IMG/VR virus record: IMGVR_UViG_3300042892_000922 | Coordinates: 1-39,335 of that record | Length of the DNA stretch: 39,335 nt | Strand: one strand, 5' to 3' | Source: a virus | In this document: positions 22,370-29,640 of the stretch, piece after piece | How positions within the stretch are numbered: the stretch's first letter is position 1 | Layout: each line of letters opens with the position of its first letter | Position numbers and translations under genes: made by a program | Notes under the pieces: generated by a model | Told to the model about the DNA's origin: nothing | The model's input: the letters and a program-made list of their open reading frames with translations, nothing else | The model's database searches: none

Positions 22370-23137
22370 TCACTCTGCCGTGAACGCCTCCCCACACCCG
22401 TCACAAGTCACGCCCTTGTCTAACACTGTGCGAGATGCTCGGAGCGTAGAGCCACATCCACAGGTAGCCTTGAGGAGGTTCTTATTTCGCCCTGTAGGGG
22501 TAGGAGCGCCTCCACCAAAGGTGAACCCTCCACCCATACCGCCACTGCCACTAGAGCGCCCATGATTAGCCATAGCCGTGAGCGAGTCATCTATCTTCTT
22601 AATCTGTTTTGCCCAAGTCTTACGGCATGACTCGGGAACCTCAGTATGACTCCACCCGATAGACTCACTAACCTTAGTGATCTCTAACCCGAAAAGCCCT
22701 TCGGCAGTTGCCTTGAACTTTTTGTTATGTCGTCCGTTACTGTCCGTGTCCCTCACGCCGTCTCGCATATTTGCGGCATGTGCCGCCTCATGGGCAAGGG
22801 TACCGAACACTGACCGTGCACCACGTCCCAAGTTTTCACCCGAAACCATGATCTCATGGAAACCCCGTTCCACTGTCTTAAGTCCTAGCCCGACCGTCAC
22901 GGCAATGTGACCATAGGCATAGTCTGTGTCTAGTTCCTGTGCCTCACTGAGCCATGCACGATTACTGTACGTGATATGACCCCAAGCCCTAGCGTCCCTC
23001 TTCACTACCATGATGGCAGGTGGGAGGGCTTTACCCGTGACCCGTTCAACGTGTGCCGATAAATCGGCATACACTGAGTGTAGCGCCTCTACAATTGGGG
23101 CAAGTGTTGCCTCATCTGTCTTAAGTGTTGTATCCAT
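22370..23137 (-). CDS. SprT-like zinc metalloprotease
   Basis: 255 residues. The H-E-A-A-H zinc-binding motif (about residues 115-119) followed by D-S-N-G-R-H-N-K-K-F marks a SprT-like fold. A Gly-rich linker (about 195-215) leads to a C-terminal zinc ribbon (C-G-C-G ... C-D-G-C-G). Eukaryotic SPRTN cleaves DNA-protein crosslinks; phage versions are common but uncharacterised. It may remove host proteins from DNA. It is the largest protein of the leftward block. Confidence 0.8.
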   Translation of the reverse strand: MDTTLKTDEATLAPIVEALHSVYADLSAHVERVTGKALPPAIMVVKRDARAWGHITYSNRAWLSEAQELDTDYAYGHIAVTVGLGLKTVERGFHEIMVSGENLGRGARSVFGTLAHEAAHAANMRDGVRDTDSNGRHNKKFKATAEGLFGLEITKVSESIGWSHTEVPESCRKTWAKQIKKIDDSLTAMANHGRSSGSGGMGGGFTFGGGAPTPTGRNKNLLKATCGCGSTLRASRTVLDKGVTCDGCGEAFTAE

Positions 23138-23140
23138 GAT

Positions 23141-23365
23141 CTAGCGCCCTCCCTCTACTTCGCCTTTTTTGTCCCATTCGTAGCCGTAAGCCTCTAACCA
23201 TCCGCAAGCGTTTAGAAAAGTTCCCCGAAGAAATGCGGGGTTATCTTTCTTCAATGCGTGAGCAATAGCCGTAGTGATATCGGCATAGGTGCCTAGGTCT
23301 AGGTTCCCTGCCGTAAGTTCGGCATGAATAGCCTCCGCTATTAGTTCATAATCTTTTTTGGTCAT
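23141..23365 (-). CDS. Small protein, first gene of leftward operon 2
   Basis: 74 residues from ATG 23365 (AGGGGACAAC upstream). A longer in-frame ORF reaches 23566 but would run through the promoter, CRP-type and LexA sites, so the short start is preferred. M-T-K-K-D-Y-E-L-I-A-E-A-I then D-N-P-A-F-L-R-G-T-F-L-N-A-C is a pattern common in small actinophage proteins. Function unknown. Confidence 0.65.
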   Translation of the reverse strand: MTKKDYELIAEAIHAELTAGNLDLGTYADITTAIAHALKKDNPAFLRGTFLNACGWLEAYGYEWDKKGEVEGGR

Positions 23366-23383
23366 GTTGTCCCCTGTCGTAAG

Positions 23384-23399
23384 TGAGGCGATCACCTCA
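23384..23399. promoter_or_regulatory. Operator-like palindrome at the start of leftward operon 2
   Basis: TGAGGCGATCACCTCA is palindromic with one mismatched pair and lies at about +1 to +16 of the inferred transcript. The position suits a repressor site; the binding protein is unknown. Confidence 0.5.
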
Positions 23400-23406
23400 T
23401 GAAAAC

Positions 23407-23435
23407 ATCGTACAGGAAACGTGCAACGATTGCAA
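23407..23435 (-). promoter_or_regulatory. Candidate promoter of leftward operon 2
   Basis: Minus strand TTGCAA (23435-23430), 17-bp spacer, TACGAT (23412-23407). Both hexamers match four of six positions, and the -10 fits TANNNT. A CRP-type site 25 bp upstream and an operator-like palindrome at the start point support it. Confidence 0.55.
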
Positions 23436-23460
23436 GCACCTAGAGCACATTTCTTCCCAA

Positions 23461-23476
23461 TGTGACGAAATTCACA
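23461..23476. promoter_or_regulatory. CRP/GlxR-type palindrome upstream of leftward promoter 2
   Basis: TGTGACGAAATTCACA, an exact TGTGA-N6-TCACA. It sits 4 bp from a LexA box, so the two regulators would bind side by side. Confidence 0.65.
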
Positions 23477-23480
23477 CACA

Positions 23481-23494
23481 CGAACACCTGTTCG
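23481..23494. promoter_or_regulatory. LexA (SOS) box 1
   Basis: CGAACACCTGTTCG, an exact CGAAC-N4-GTTCG as bound by Gram-positive and actinobacterial LexA. Confidence 0.8.
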
Positions 23495-23540
23495 CATAAA
23501 CAGTAACCAGCGTGTAAAATAACCAACGAATAAAACAAAC

Positions 23541-23554
23541 CGAACACCTGTTCG
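23541..23554. promoter_or_regulatory. LexA (SOS) box 2
   Basis: CGAACACCTGTTCG, identical to box 1 including the flanking CA, exactly 60 bp away, which could allow cooperative or looped binding. Confidence 0.8.
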
Positions 23555-23568
23555 CAAGCCCAACAATG

Positions 23569-23637
23569 TAAGGATGACCTAACACAATAAGTAAGCCCAA
23601 CCAAACACAAAGTGTGAGGTATGCCTAACAAGGCTCG
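23569..23637. repeat. Iteron-like array, three 23-bp units
   Basis: Units begin at 23569 (TAAGGATGACCTAACA), 23592 (TAAGCCCAACCAAACA, degenerate) and 23615 (TGAGGTATGCCTAACA). The strict 23-bp step and common core match the two-unit array at 20912. Iteron arrays are known from plasmid and phage origins and from multi-site operators; which applies here is open. Confidence 0.6.
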
Positions 23638-23720
23638 GTTATTTGCAGGCTACAAGTATTTTATTTGCTGTGTGCAAGTATCGGCGGGTTTGTTTGTAGT
23701 CTGCAACTATCGGGGGTGGG

Positions 23721-23810
23721 TGTGTCTTTTGTCACATGGGCGAACGTATGTTCGGGTCTGTGTCGTCGGTCACACCAGCGAACGTGTGTTCGTCTGTGAC
23801 ATCCGTCACA
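23721..23810. promoter_or_regulatory. Alternating CRP-type and LexA palindrome array
   Basis: Five palindromes in 90 bp: TGTGTCTTTTGTCACA (23721-23736, one mismatch to the CRP consensus), LexA box CGAACGTATGTTCG (23741-23754), TGTGTCGTCGGTCACA (23759-23774, one mismatch), LexA box CGAACGTGTGTTCG (23779-23792), exact TGTGACATCCGTCACA (23795-23810). Start-to-start spacings are 20, 18, 20 and 16 bp, close to two helical turns, so all sites could face one side of the DNA. Confidence 0.7.
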
Positions 23811-24296
23811 CAACTGGGGCTGTGCCGAGGGTGCGGGTGGCGGGGCTATATGTATATGTCTTTTGCCTGGATTCACTCTTTTGTTTTGTGTCACGTTGGG
23901 TGGTGGCTTGGTGACTGTGTGTGGTTTTTTGTTCTTGCAGGGGGGAGGGGTTTTGGGCTTTGGTGTAAGTGTTTGACGTTTAGGGTGCGGGGGAGACTGT
24001 TGACCTGAACTCTTGCCACTTCTTTGCTCTCTGTCTTGTAATGGAAACATATTGGATGAAGAACCAGAACTGCTCCATAAGAAGGAGCAATCTGTATTGT
24101 CCATGTCCTGTCTTCTTGGCAACAACGAGCGTAGCGAGGCGTTAGCCCGAACGTAGTGAGGTGTTCTTAGTCCCCCCACGGTTTAGAACTATTGTTCAAG
24201 GTCGCCGTGACCAGTATTTTCTAGCCGACACCAATTTTTATGATATGACGTTCATAACGCTGCTTGTCCCGCTAACACAACAGGGGAAGGACGGTC
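23811..24296. other. Non-coding remainder of the control region and late leader
   Basis: No gene is supported over ~490 bp. Visible: a TATATG (23847-23852) about 56 bp downstream of the centre of the CRP-type site at 23795, a possible activator-dependent -10 without a -35; the promoter at 24013; a TGCTCC-ATAAGAA-GGAGCA hairpin (24071-24089); a GGTC-GCCGT-GACC hairpin near 24201; and two imperfect copies of a GTAG-x-GAGG phrase near 24131-24160. Long ORFs here overlap the regulatory palindromes. Confidence 0.5.
24013..24042 (+). promoter_or_regulatory. Candidate late promoter
   Basis: TTGCCA (24013-24018), 18-bp spacer, TGTAAT (24037-24042), each five of six matches. It faces the terminase and capsid block and would give a leader of about 250 nt before the first likely gene. 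Confidence 0.6.
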
Positions 24297-24464
24297 ATGG
24301 TTACTTCTTGGTTGCAGGGAACATCTACCCAGGTTTCCCTGTTTACGTCCCGCACCATGCAAACGGTGTACAACCATGAATTCTTTTCAGATGACAACAT
24401 CATACTACACGATGCCTGCTACTATTTGCAACATGAAGAAGAACAATACTCGTGGCATGAATGA
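24297..24464 (+). CDS. Small acidic protein, first gene of the late block
   Basis: 55 residues from ATG 24297, which has a good GGGGAAGGA five bases upstream. The C-terminal half (N-H-E-F-F-S-D-D ... Y-Y-L-Q-H-E-E-E-Q-Y-S-W-H-E) is acidic and aromatic. A competing ORF in another frame (24161-24379, GTG) lacks a ribosome site. Its end overlaps the next start by 8 bp. Confidence 0.5.
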   Translation: MVTSWLQGTSTQVSLFTSRTMQTVYNHEFFSDDNIILHDACYYLQHEEEQYSWHE

Positions 24465-25116
24465 CAAAGGTAAAGTTGTCAAAAACACTACTAACGCACC
24501 AGAGACCAAAGGTGTCGTGTGGGGTGGTGTTAAACCTACTACTGCTGTTACTGCCAAAGGGCAGAAAGCCACAGGTCTTGCTAAGGGTGGTCCGTCTATA
24601 CCAAGCATGAGTGGCAAAGGTAACAAAGGTGCGTTTGCTGGTTCTGGTGCTTCTGTCGCTCAAGGGTTTGCTTTATCTGAACCTACTAAACCTAAAAACA
24701 TTATTAACGCTGCACTAGCAGTAACTGCTCTGCCAGGTAAGGGACAGATTGCTAAAGCCATATCTAATAAGGTTGGGTCTATAACCGCAGAATCTAGTTT
24801 GGCTACATATCGTGGTCTTGGTAAATCTGGTGCAGGTGGCAATGTAGTTAAATCAACACTGCGTTCCTCGGCTGCTCCAAAGGTGACAACACAAACAGCA
24901 GTTGGTTCTGAAGCGCAACAGGCTGCACGTATGGGGAACCTATTGATGGGTGCATACAAGCAGTCTGGTCGGGCAGGAAGAACGGCTTCCGTAACCACTG
25001 GACGTGCTTTAGCCCAAGTTGGTAAAACTGTTCGTAACGTTCAAGTTGCTGGTGCTGCTGCTGTTGTGGCTAAAAAAACTGCACCTCAAAACAAATCTAA
25101 AAAAAACAAACGCTAA
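24457..25116 (+). CDS. Gly/Ala/Lys-rich protein before the terminase
   Basis: 219 residues from ATG 24457; ATG 24433 in frame is an alternative. Low-complexity and basic: many K-G, G-K-G and S-G-A-G motifs, a helical centre (N-A-A-L-A-V-T-A-L-P) and a very basic end (K-S-K-K-N-K-R). It looks like a DNA-binding virion or packaging accessory. No small-terminase fold is evident. The terminase follows after 13 bp. Confidence 0.55.
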   Translation: MNDKGKVVKNTTNAPETKGVVWGGVKPTTAVTAKGQKATGLAKGGPSIPSMSGKGNKGAFAGSGASVAQGFALSEPTKPKNIINAALAVTALPGKGQIAKAISNKVGSITAESSLATYRGLGKSGAGGNVVKSTLRSSAAPKVTTQTAVGSEAQQAARMGNLLMGAYKQSGRAGRTASVTTGRALAQVGKTVRNVQVAGAAAVVAKKTAPQNKSKKNKR

Positions 25117-25129
25117 CTAAGGAGTCCTA

Positions 25130-27103
25130 TTGGGGACCAAGAGAGCAGTTAACCCTGCCGATAAAGCCAAGTTCTTCGCTGCGATAACTGCGGGGCAATC
25201 TATAACTGAAGCGTCACGGATGGCTGGCATCCACATCAACACAGGTTCTAACTGGTTGAAGAAAGCAAAAGCGGTAGAAGCAAACCGTAAAGCAGCCGAA
25301 CATGGTGTTCAACGCCAGCGGGCTAACCAGGGTGGCATCCAAAAAATTGCGTACCAAGATTTGATGGAAGCCATTGATCTCCCTGGCGCATTGAAAGAAG
25401 AAGACTTATGTGAGGAAGCCAGACGGGGTTTGCATGATTTTGATTACTTTCGTAGAAGGTACCTTGGTCGTGTCCCATCCCCTTGGCAGGTAGAAGCAGC
25501 CGTCACACTAGTTGAACTGTTGGAGTCGGAAGAAAAAGAATTTGTTGTACTTAACGTTCCTCCTGGCGCTGGTAAGTCCACCCTGTTCCATGATGTAGCA
25601 GTTTGGGCTATCTGCCGTAACAGGCGTGTGCGTGTGATGATTGGTTCTGTTTCTTTCGCTATGGCTAAACAGTATTCCCGCCGTATCCGTGAAACACTTG
25701 AACGGGTGATGCCGTTGGAACCTGACCCTATGCAAGTAACGAAAGGGCTAGCACTCAATGCTGAAGGATGTCTCTCTATTGATTACGGTAGGTTCAAACC
25801 TACAGACAAAGGGGCGCTCTGGCGTTCAGAAGAGTTTGTTGTTGAACAACTTGACGGTAATGGACTTGACAACAAAGAACCCACAGTACGTGCATACGGT
25901 ATTGAATCAGAGTTCATCGGACACCGAGCAGACTTATGCCTATTTGACGACGTATCATCGCCCGATAACTCCCGTGAATCTGTCTCAAGGGATAAATTGT
26001 TGGAAAGATGGGACAATGTGGCGGAAGCACGTTGCGACCCAGGCGGGCTACTGGCAGTTGTTGGACAGCGCCTCGGCAGTGGCGACTTATACGCACATTG
26101 TCTCTCCAAAGTTACCTACGATGAGGACATAGATGACACATATGACGGGTCGGACATCACTGATCTGGAAGATTTAGAACGAATAGAACCTTTGAAACGT
26201 TCCAAATATAGGCATATCATCTATAAAGCATATTATGAGGAACTAGACACAGGGAAAGAATCTAAACGGTTTAGTTCCCAGCCGTATCCTAATGGTCCAC
26301 TGCTTGACCCTAAGCGCCTCCCTTGGAAAGACTTGTCTTATATACGACACAACAAACCTGACATCTTTCGGGTGGTTTATCAACAGGAAGACTTGGATTT
26401 AGATGCCAGACTTGTGGATAGAACGTGGATAACGGGTGGAAAAGGTGTGGATGGTGTTGAATATGTTGGTTGTATAGACAACGACAGGCAACCAGGGTTC
26501 ATCACTAGAGGGTTAGCCCGCCCTTGGGTGTCTATTGTGTCGGTTGACCCATCCCCAACAATGTTCTGGGCACTCACATGGTTCATCTACCAGCCCGAAA
26601 GCAACCTTTACCATGTTGTAGACATCGCTAGACAGAAACTTACTGCCGAAGAACTACTTGGTTTTGACACAGGAACAGGTGTCTACTCAGGAATCATGCA
26701 AGAATGGCAAGACAGGTCACACGATATGGGCTACCCCATCTCGCATTGGGTGGTAGAAATCAACGCTGCCCAACGATTCCTCCTAGCGCACGACTTTGTA
26801 CGCAAATGGCAAACCCGTGAGAACGTAAACGTCGTACCCCATACCACAGGCAGAAACAAACTAGACGAAAACCTGGGTGTGGAAGCCTTACTCCCACCTT
26901 TACTCCGCACAGGAGCCGTCCGATTCCCGACTATGCGCAACAACTGGAAGACACTCGCAGCCGTAGAAGAACTCACTTCATGGCATCGTGACAAAAAGAA
27001 CGGCACCGACATCGTGATGGCATTATGGATGGGTGTACTCAACCTCCCCAACCTGACCACCGTAAAGAAGCCACCAAAAATGTGGCGACCATCCTGGCTA
27101 TGA
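25130..27103 (+). CDS. terL: Terminase large subunit with N-terminal small-subunit-like HTH
   Basis: 657 residues from a TTG behind AAGGAG. Residues ~15-50 (A-I-T-A-G-Q-S-I-T-E-A-S-R-M-A-G-I-H-x-N-T) form a helix-turn-helix like those of small terminases. The ATPase has Walker A P-P-G-A-G-K-S-T (about 145) and Walker B L-C-L-F-D-D-V (about 270). The nuclease has V-S-V-D-P-S (about 470) and a late T-D-I-V-M-A-L. It cuts and pumps DNA through the portal. No separate small terminase was found. Confidence 0.9.
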   Translation: MGTKRAVNPADKAKFFAAITAGQSITEASRMAGIHINTGSNWLKKAKAVEANRKAAEHGVQRQRANQGGIQKIAYQDLMEAIDLPGALKEEDLCEEARRGLHDFDYFRRRYLGRVPSPWQVEAAVTLVELLESEEKEFVVLNVPPGAGKSTLFHDVAVWAICRNRRVRVMIGSVSFAMAKQYSRRIRETLERVMPLEPDPMQVTKGLALNAEGCLSIDYGRFKPTDKGALWRSEEFVVEQLDGNGLDNKEPTVRAYGIESEFIGHRADLCLFDDVSSPDNSRESVSRDKLLERWDNVAEARCDPGGLLAVVGQRLGSGDLYAHCLSKVTYDEDIDDTYDGSDITDLEDLERIEPLKRSKYRHIIYKAYYEELDTGKESKRFSSQPYPNGPLLDPKRLPWKDLSYIRHNKPDIFRVVYQQEDLDLDARLVDRTWITGGKGVDGVEYVGCIDNDRQPGFITRGLARPWVSIVSVDPSPTMFWALTWFIYQPESNLYHVVDIARQKLTAEELLGFDTGTGVYSGIMQEWQDRSHDMGYPISHWVVEINAAQRFLLAHDFVRKWQTRENVNVVPHTTGRNKLDENLGVEALLPPLLRTGAVRFPTMRNNWKTLAAVEELTSWHRDKKNGTDIVMALWMGVLNLPNLTTVKKPPKMWRPSWL

Positions 27104-27158
27104 AACCCATATGTTATTGTTGCTCAGCACCCTAAACACTTTTTAAGGACATAAAATC

Positions 27159-27446
27159 ATGGCAAAGAAACCAGGAATGAAAGATTCAGCAGCATCCGCA
27201 TACATGTGGGATAACAGCAAGTCTGGTGGCAAAATGCCAAAGGACAATAAGAAACCTGCTCCAGCAGCAAAGAAACCTGTTGCTCCTTCTGCACCAAAAT
27301 ATCAGAAACCTGAACCAGTAAAACCAGCAGTTAAAAAAGTTACTTCTGCTGGACGTACTGGTAGCAGAGGTGGAAGTATGCCTTCAGTTAAAGCAACACC
27401 AAAGCCCGCTGCAAAAAAACCCAGTCGTTCAATGATCGGCAAATAG
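27159..27446 (+). CDS. Histone-H1-like Lys/Pro/Ala-rich protein
   Basis: 95 residues after TTTAAGGACAT. It consists largely of K-K-P, P-A-A-K-K and K-P-A repeats, resembling the tail of linker histones, with no hydrophobic core. It would bind DNA non-specifically. Its place between terminase and portal suggests a role in packaging or within the capsid. Confidence 0.65.
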   Translation: MAKKPGMKDSAASAYMWDNSKSGGKMPKDNKKPAPAAKKPVAPSAPKYQKPEPVKPAVKKVTSAGRTGSRGGSMPSVKATPKPAAKKPSRSMIGK

Positions 27447-27452
27447 CCACAA

Positions 27453-29276
27453 ATGATTAGTGTTGAAGAAATTGTAGAACTTTACAAGCAGCGCAACGAA
27501 GCGCAAGGTCCAGTTCTGCAACAAATGCGTCAAGTGCGCAGTCTTGCCAACGGTGACATCATTGTTCCGTTAAACGAATTAGACCGCAACACTAAATCAT
27601 CTGTAGCAAACCTGTTGGTACAAGGGTTAGACCAGATGAGTATGCGTGTCGCATCAACAATGCCAGTGCCATACTTCCCTGCTTTGCGAGAAGGCAACGA
27701 AAGAAGCATGAAACTAGCACGAGATCGCAAACGTGCACTGCTTTCCATTTGGGATCAGAACCGCATGAACCAAAAAATGCGTCGCCGTGCCCGTCACTTG
27801 ATTGCATACGCTTCTGCACCTATCTTTCTTAAGCCAAACTTTGATAAACGCATCCCCGAATGGCACCTACGCAACCCGTTAGACACATTCCCTGCACCAT
27901 TAAACGACCCTGACAACCCTGTACCTGACGATTGCATCTTTACTTACAGCCGTACATACGACTGGATTGCCAAGAACTACGGTCCAATCATCAACGGTGT
28001 GCTTCGTACTGCTACTGCACGACCAGACACCAAGTTTACCATCCTTGAATACGTATGCGATGAAGAAGTAGTAACACTTTGTTTAGGTGACGAACGCCTA
28101 CGTGACCCTATTACAGGCTTACCTTTCCCTGGTGCTGATGCTGTAGAACTAGGACGAGTAAACAACCGCACAGGTATGCCACTCGTAGTCATTCCACAGC
28201 GCATTACGTTGGACAAACCACACGGACAGTTTGATGGTTTGCTCGGAATGTATTACACCCGTGCCCGTTTGCAGGCACTCACCGAAATCGCTATTGAACG
28301 AGGCATCTTCCCTGACGAATACCTTGTCGCTCGCCCTGGCGAAAACCCTGAAATCATGCAGATTGCTGACGGCAAAACAGGACAGTTGGGTATGGTTAAG
28401 GGTGGCGACATTCAGCAGTTACAACAAAACCCTGGCTACAAAACCGATGTTGCTTTAGATCGTCTTGAACGACAGGAACGTTTAGAGGGTTCTATCCCCG
28501 CAGAATTCGGTGGAGAATCAGGAACAAACATTCGTACAGGACGCAGAGGCGACTCTATCCTTTCAGCCACAGTTGACTTCCGTGTACAAGAATCACAAGA
28601 ACTTCTTGCTACATCTATGGTTGAAGAAGACAAGATTGCTATTGCAATGGAGAAAACCTATTGGGGTAACAACCCTAAATCGTTCTTCATCCCAGGTCTC
28701 AAGGGCGGTATGGCTGACTATACCCCTAACAAACTGTGGGAAACAGACTTTCATTATGTCGCATACTCTGCATCAGGTAGCGATGTCAACAGTTTGATTG
28801 TTGGTTTAGGTCAACGATTGGGCACAGGACTTATGTCTAAAGAATCTGCTCGTGAAGCAGATCCGTTGATCTCTGATCCAGAGTTGGAACGTGACCGCCT
28901 AGTTGCTGAAGGTATTGAACAAGCATTGATGGCTTCTATCCAGTCACAAGCAGCAGACCCTAATGGTCCATACCAACCTGATGATCTCGCATATATTGCT
29001 ATGCAAGTACAATCAAACCGTATGTCTCTTGCTGAAGCGATACAAGCAGCACAGAAACGTGCACAAGAACGCCAAGCAACAGCAGCACCAGCAGGTGTGC
29101 CAGAAACAATGCCTGGTTTAGCGATGCCTGGTATGGGTGCAGAACAGCCAATGGGTTCAGCAGAACCATCAGTAAACGATTTGTTATCACAACTAGGTGG
29201 TGGACAAGCAGGTGCAGCACAAGCACCAAGTTCACCAGGTTCAGTCTTAAGTCTTGCAGGGAGATTAGGTGGCTAA
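27453..29276 (+). CDS. Portal protein
   Basis: 607 residues. Length, position after the terminase and layout fit a phage portal: helical N-terminus, an A-P-I-F-L-K-P-N-F and T-F-P-A-P-L region (about 120-150), long central alpha/beta body, and a Gln/Ala/Pro/Gly/Met-rich C-terminus. Portals form the dodecameric DNA channel that binds terminase and the adaptor. No ribosome site is obvious, so expression may depend on upstream translation. Confidence 0.8.
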   Translation: MISVEEIVELYKQRNEAQGPVLQQMRQVRSLANGDIIVPLNELDRNTKSSVANLLVQGLDQMSMRVASTMPVPYFPALREGNERSMKLARDRKRALLSIWDQNRMNQKMRRRARHLIAYASAPIFLKPNFDKRIPEWHLRNPLDTFPAPLNDPDNPVPDDCIFTYSRTYDWIAKNYGPIINGVLRTATARPDTKFTILEYVCDEEVVTLCLGDERLRDPITGLPFPGADAVELGRVNNRTGMPLVVIPQRITLDKPHGQFDGLLGMYYTRARLQALTEIAIERGIFPDEYLVARPGENPEIMQIADGKTGQLGMVKGGDIQQLQQNPGYKTDVALDRLERQERLEGSIPAEFGGESGTNIRTGRRGDSILSATVDFRVQESQELLATSMVEEDKIAIAMEKTYWGNNPKSFFIPGLKGGMADYTPNKLWETDFHYVAYSASGSDVNSLIVGLGQRLGTGLMSKESAREADPLISDPELERDRLVAEGIEQALMASIQSQAADPNGPYQPDDLAYIAMQVQSNRMSLAEAIQAAQKRAQERQATAAPAGVPETMPGLAMPGMGAEQPMGSAEPSVNDLLSQLGGGQAGAAQAPSSPGSVLSLAGRLGG

Positions 29277-29637
29277 GAATTACTCTAACCGTACAGATTT
29301 GCAGAACCCCGCACAGAAAATTGCTAAACAAGCAGCAACGGGTCAAGCATACGGGGAAGCAAAAAAGCAAATGGACTCACAAAGCGCTGTACCTATGGGT
29401 GCAAGCCCTACTCAAGCAGCACCCCCACCGCAAGTTCAACGCCCAACTCCAGGTGGGTTAGGTGATTTGGCTAGACCAACGGAACGCCCAGGCGATTTGA
29501 TGACACCTATGTATCAGAACACACCAATGATGTTCAACTCAACTGATCCTGTGATGGCTGAACTGTCCACACTTTATGCTCAATTCCCTAACGATGACCT
29601 TGCTTCATTGTTGTCAGCATTAAAGTACGGTAACTAA
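29269..29637 (+). CDS. Small virion-region protein of unknown function
   Basis: 122 residues from a GTG that overlaps the portal's last codons. N-terminal Lys/Gln/Ala helix, Pro-rich middle (A-P-P-P-Q-V-Q-R-P-T-P-G-G), then a short helical C-terminus (A-E-L-S-T-L-Y-A-Q-F-P). Its place between portal and giant protein suggests a head or ejection component. Confidence 0.55.
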   Translation: MAKNYSNRTDLQNPAQKIAKQAATGQAYGEAKKQMDSQSAVPMGASPTQAAPPPQVQRPTPGGLGDLARPTERPGDLMTPMYQNTPMMFNSTDPVMAELSTLYAQFPNDDLASLLSALKYGN

Positions 29638-29640
29638 ATT

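Larger units (their letters stand above)
18698..23125 (-). repeat. Dispersed CTTAAG / GTCTTAAG motif, often at start codons
   Basis: CTTAAG occurs 18 times in this leftward block: 18698, 19085, 19443, 19680, 19963, 20383, 20597, 20610, 20902, 20957, 21149, 21263, 21591, 21726, 21983, 22241, 22877, 23120. Chance predicts about one. At six starts (19440, 19677, 20594, 21588, 21980, 22238) the minus-strand context is exactly CTTAAGACATG; two more (20783, 21723) are one- or two-base variants. The palindrome GTCTTAAGAC is complete at 19441, 20955, 21147 and 21589. Confidence 0.7.

Noticed and set aside
23366-23566. N-terminal extension of the first leftward gene to 23566
   Set aside because: It would translate through the promoter, CRP-type and LexA sites; ATG 23365 has a good ribosome site.
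23621-23914. 97-residue rightward ORF in the control region
   Set aside because: Cys/Val-rich without pattern and overlapping the palindrome array; no ribosome site.
23661-24179. 172-residue leftward ORF across the control region
   Set aside because: It covers LexA and CRP-type palindromes, is low-complexity Pro/Lys-rich, and has no ribosome site.
18416-24180. CRISPR array
   Set aside because: Repeats here are short palindromes with irregular gaps; no repeat-spacer pattern of CRISPR size exists in the window.
24161-24379. 72-residue ORF with GTG start and ATGA link to 24376
   Set aside because: No ribosome site, and it competes with the 24297-24464 ORF, which has a good one. Kept as an alternative only.
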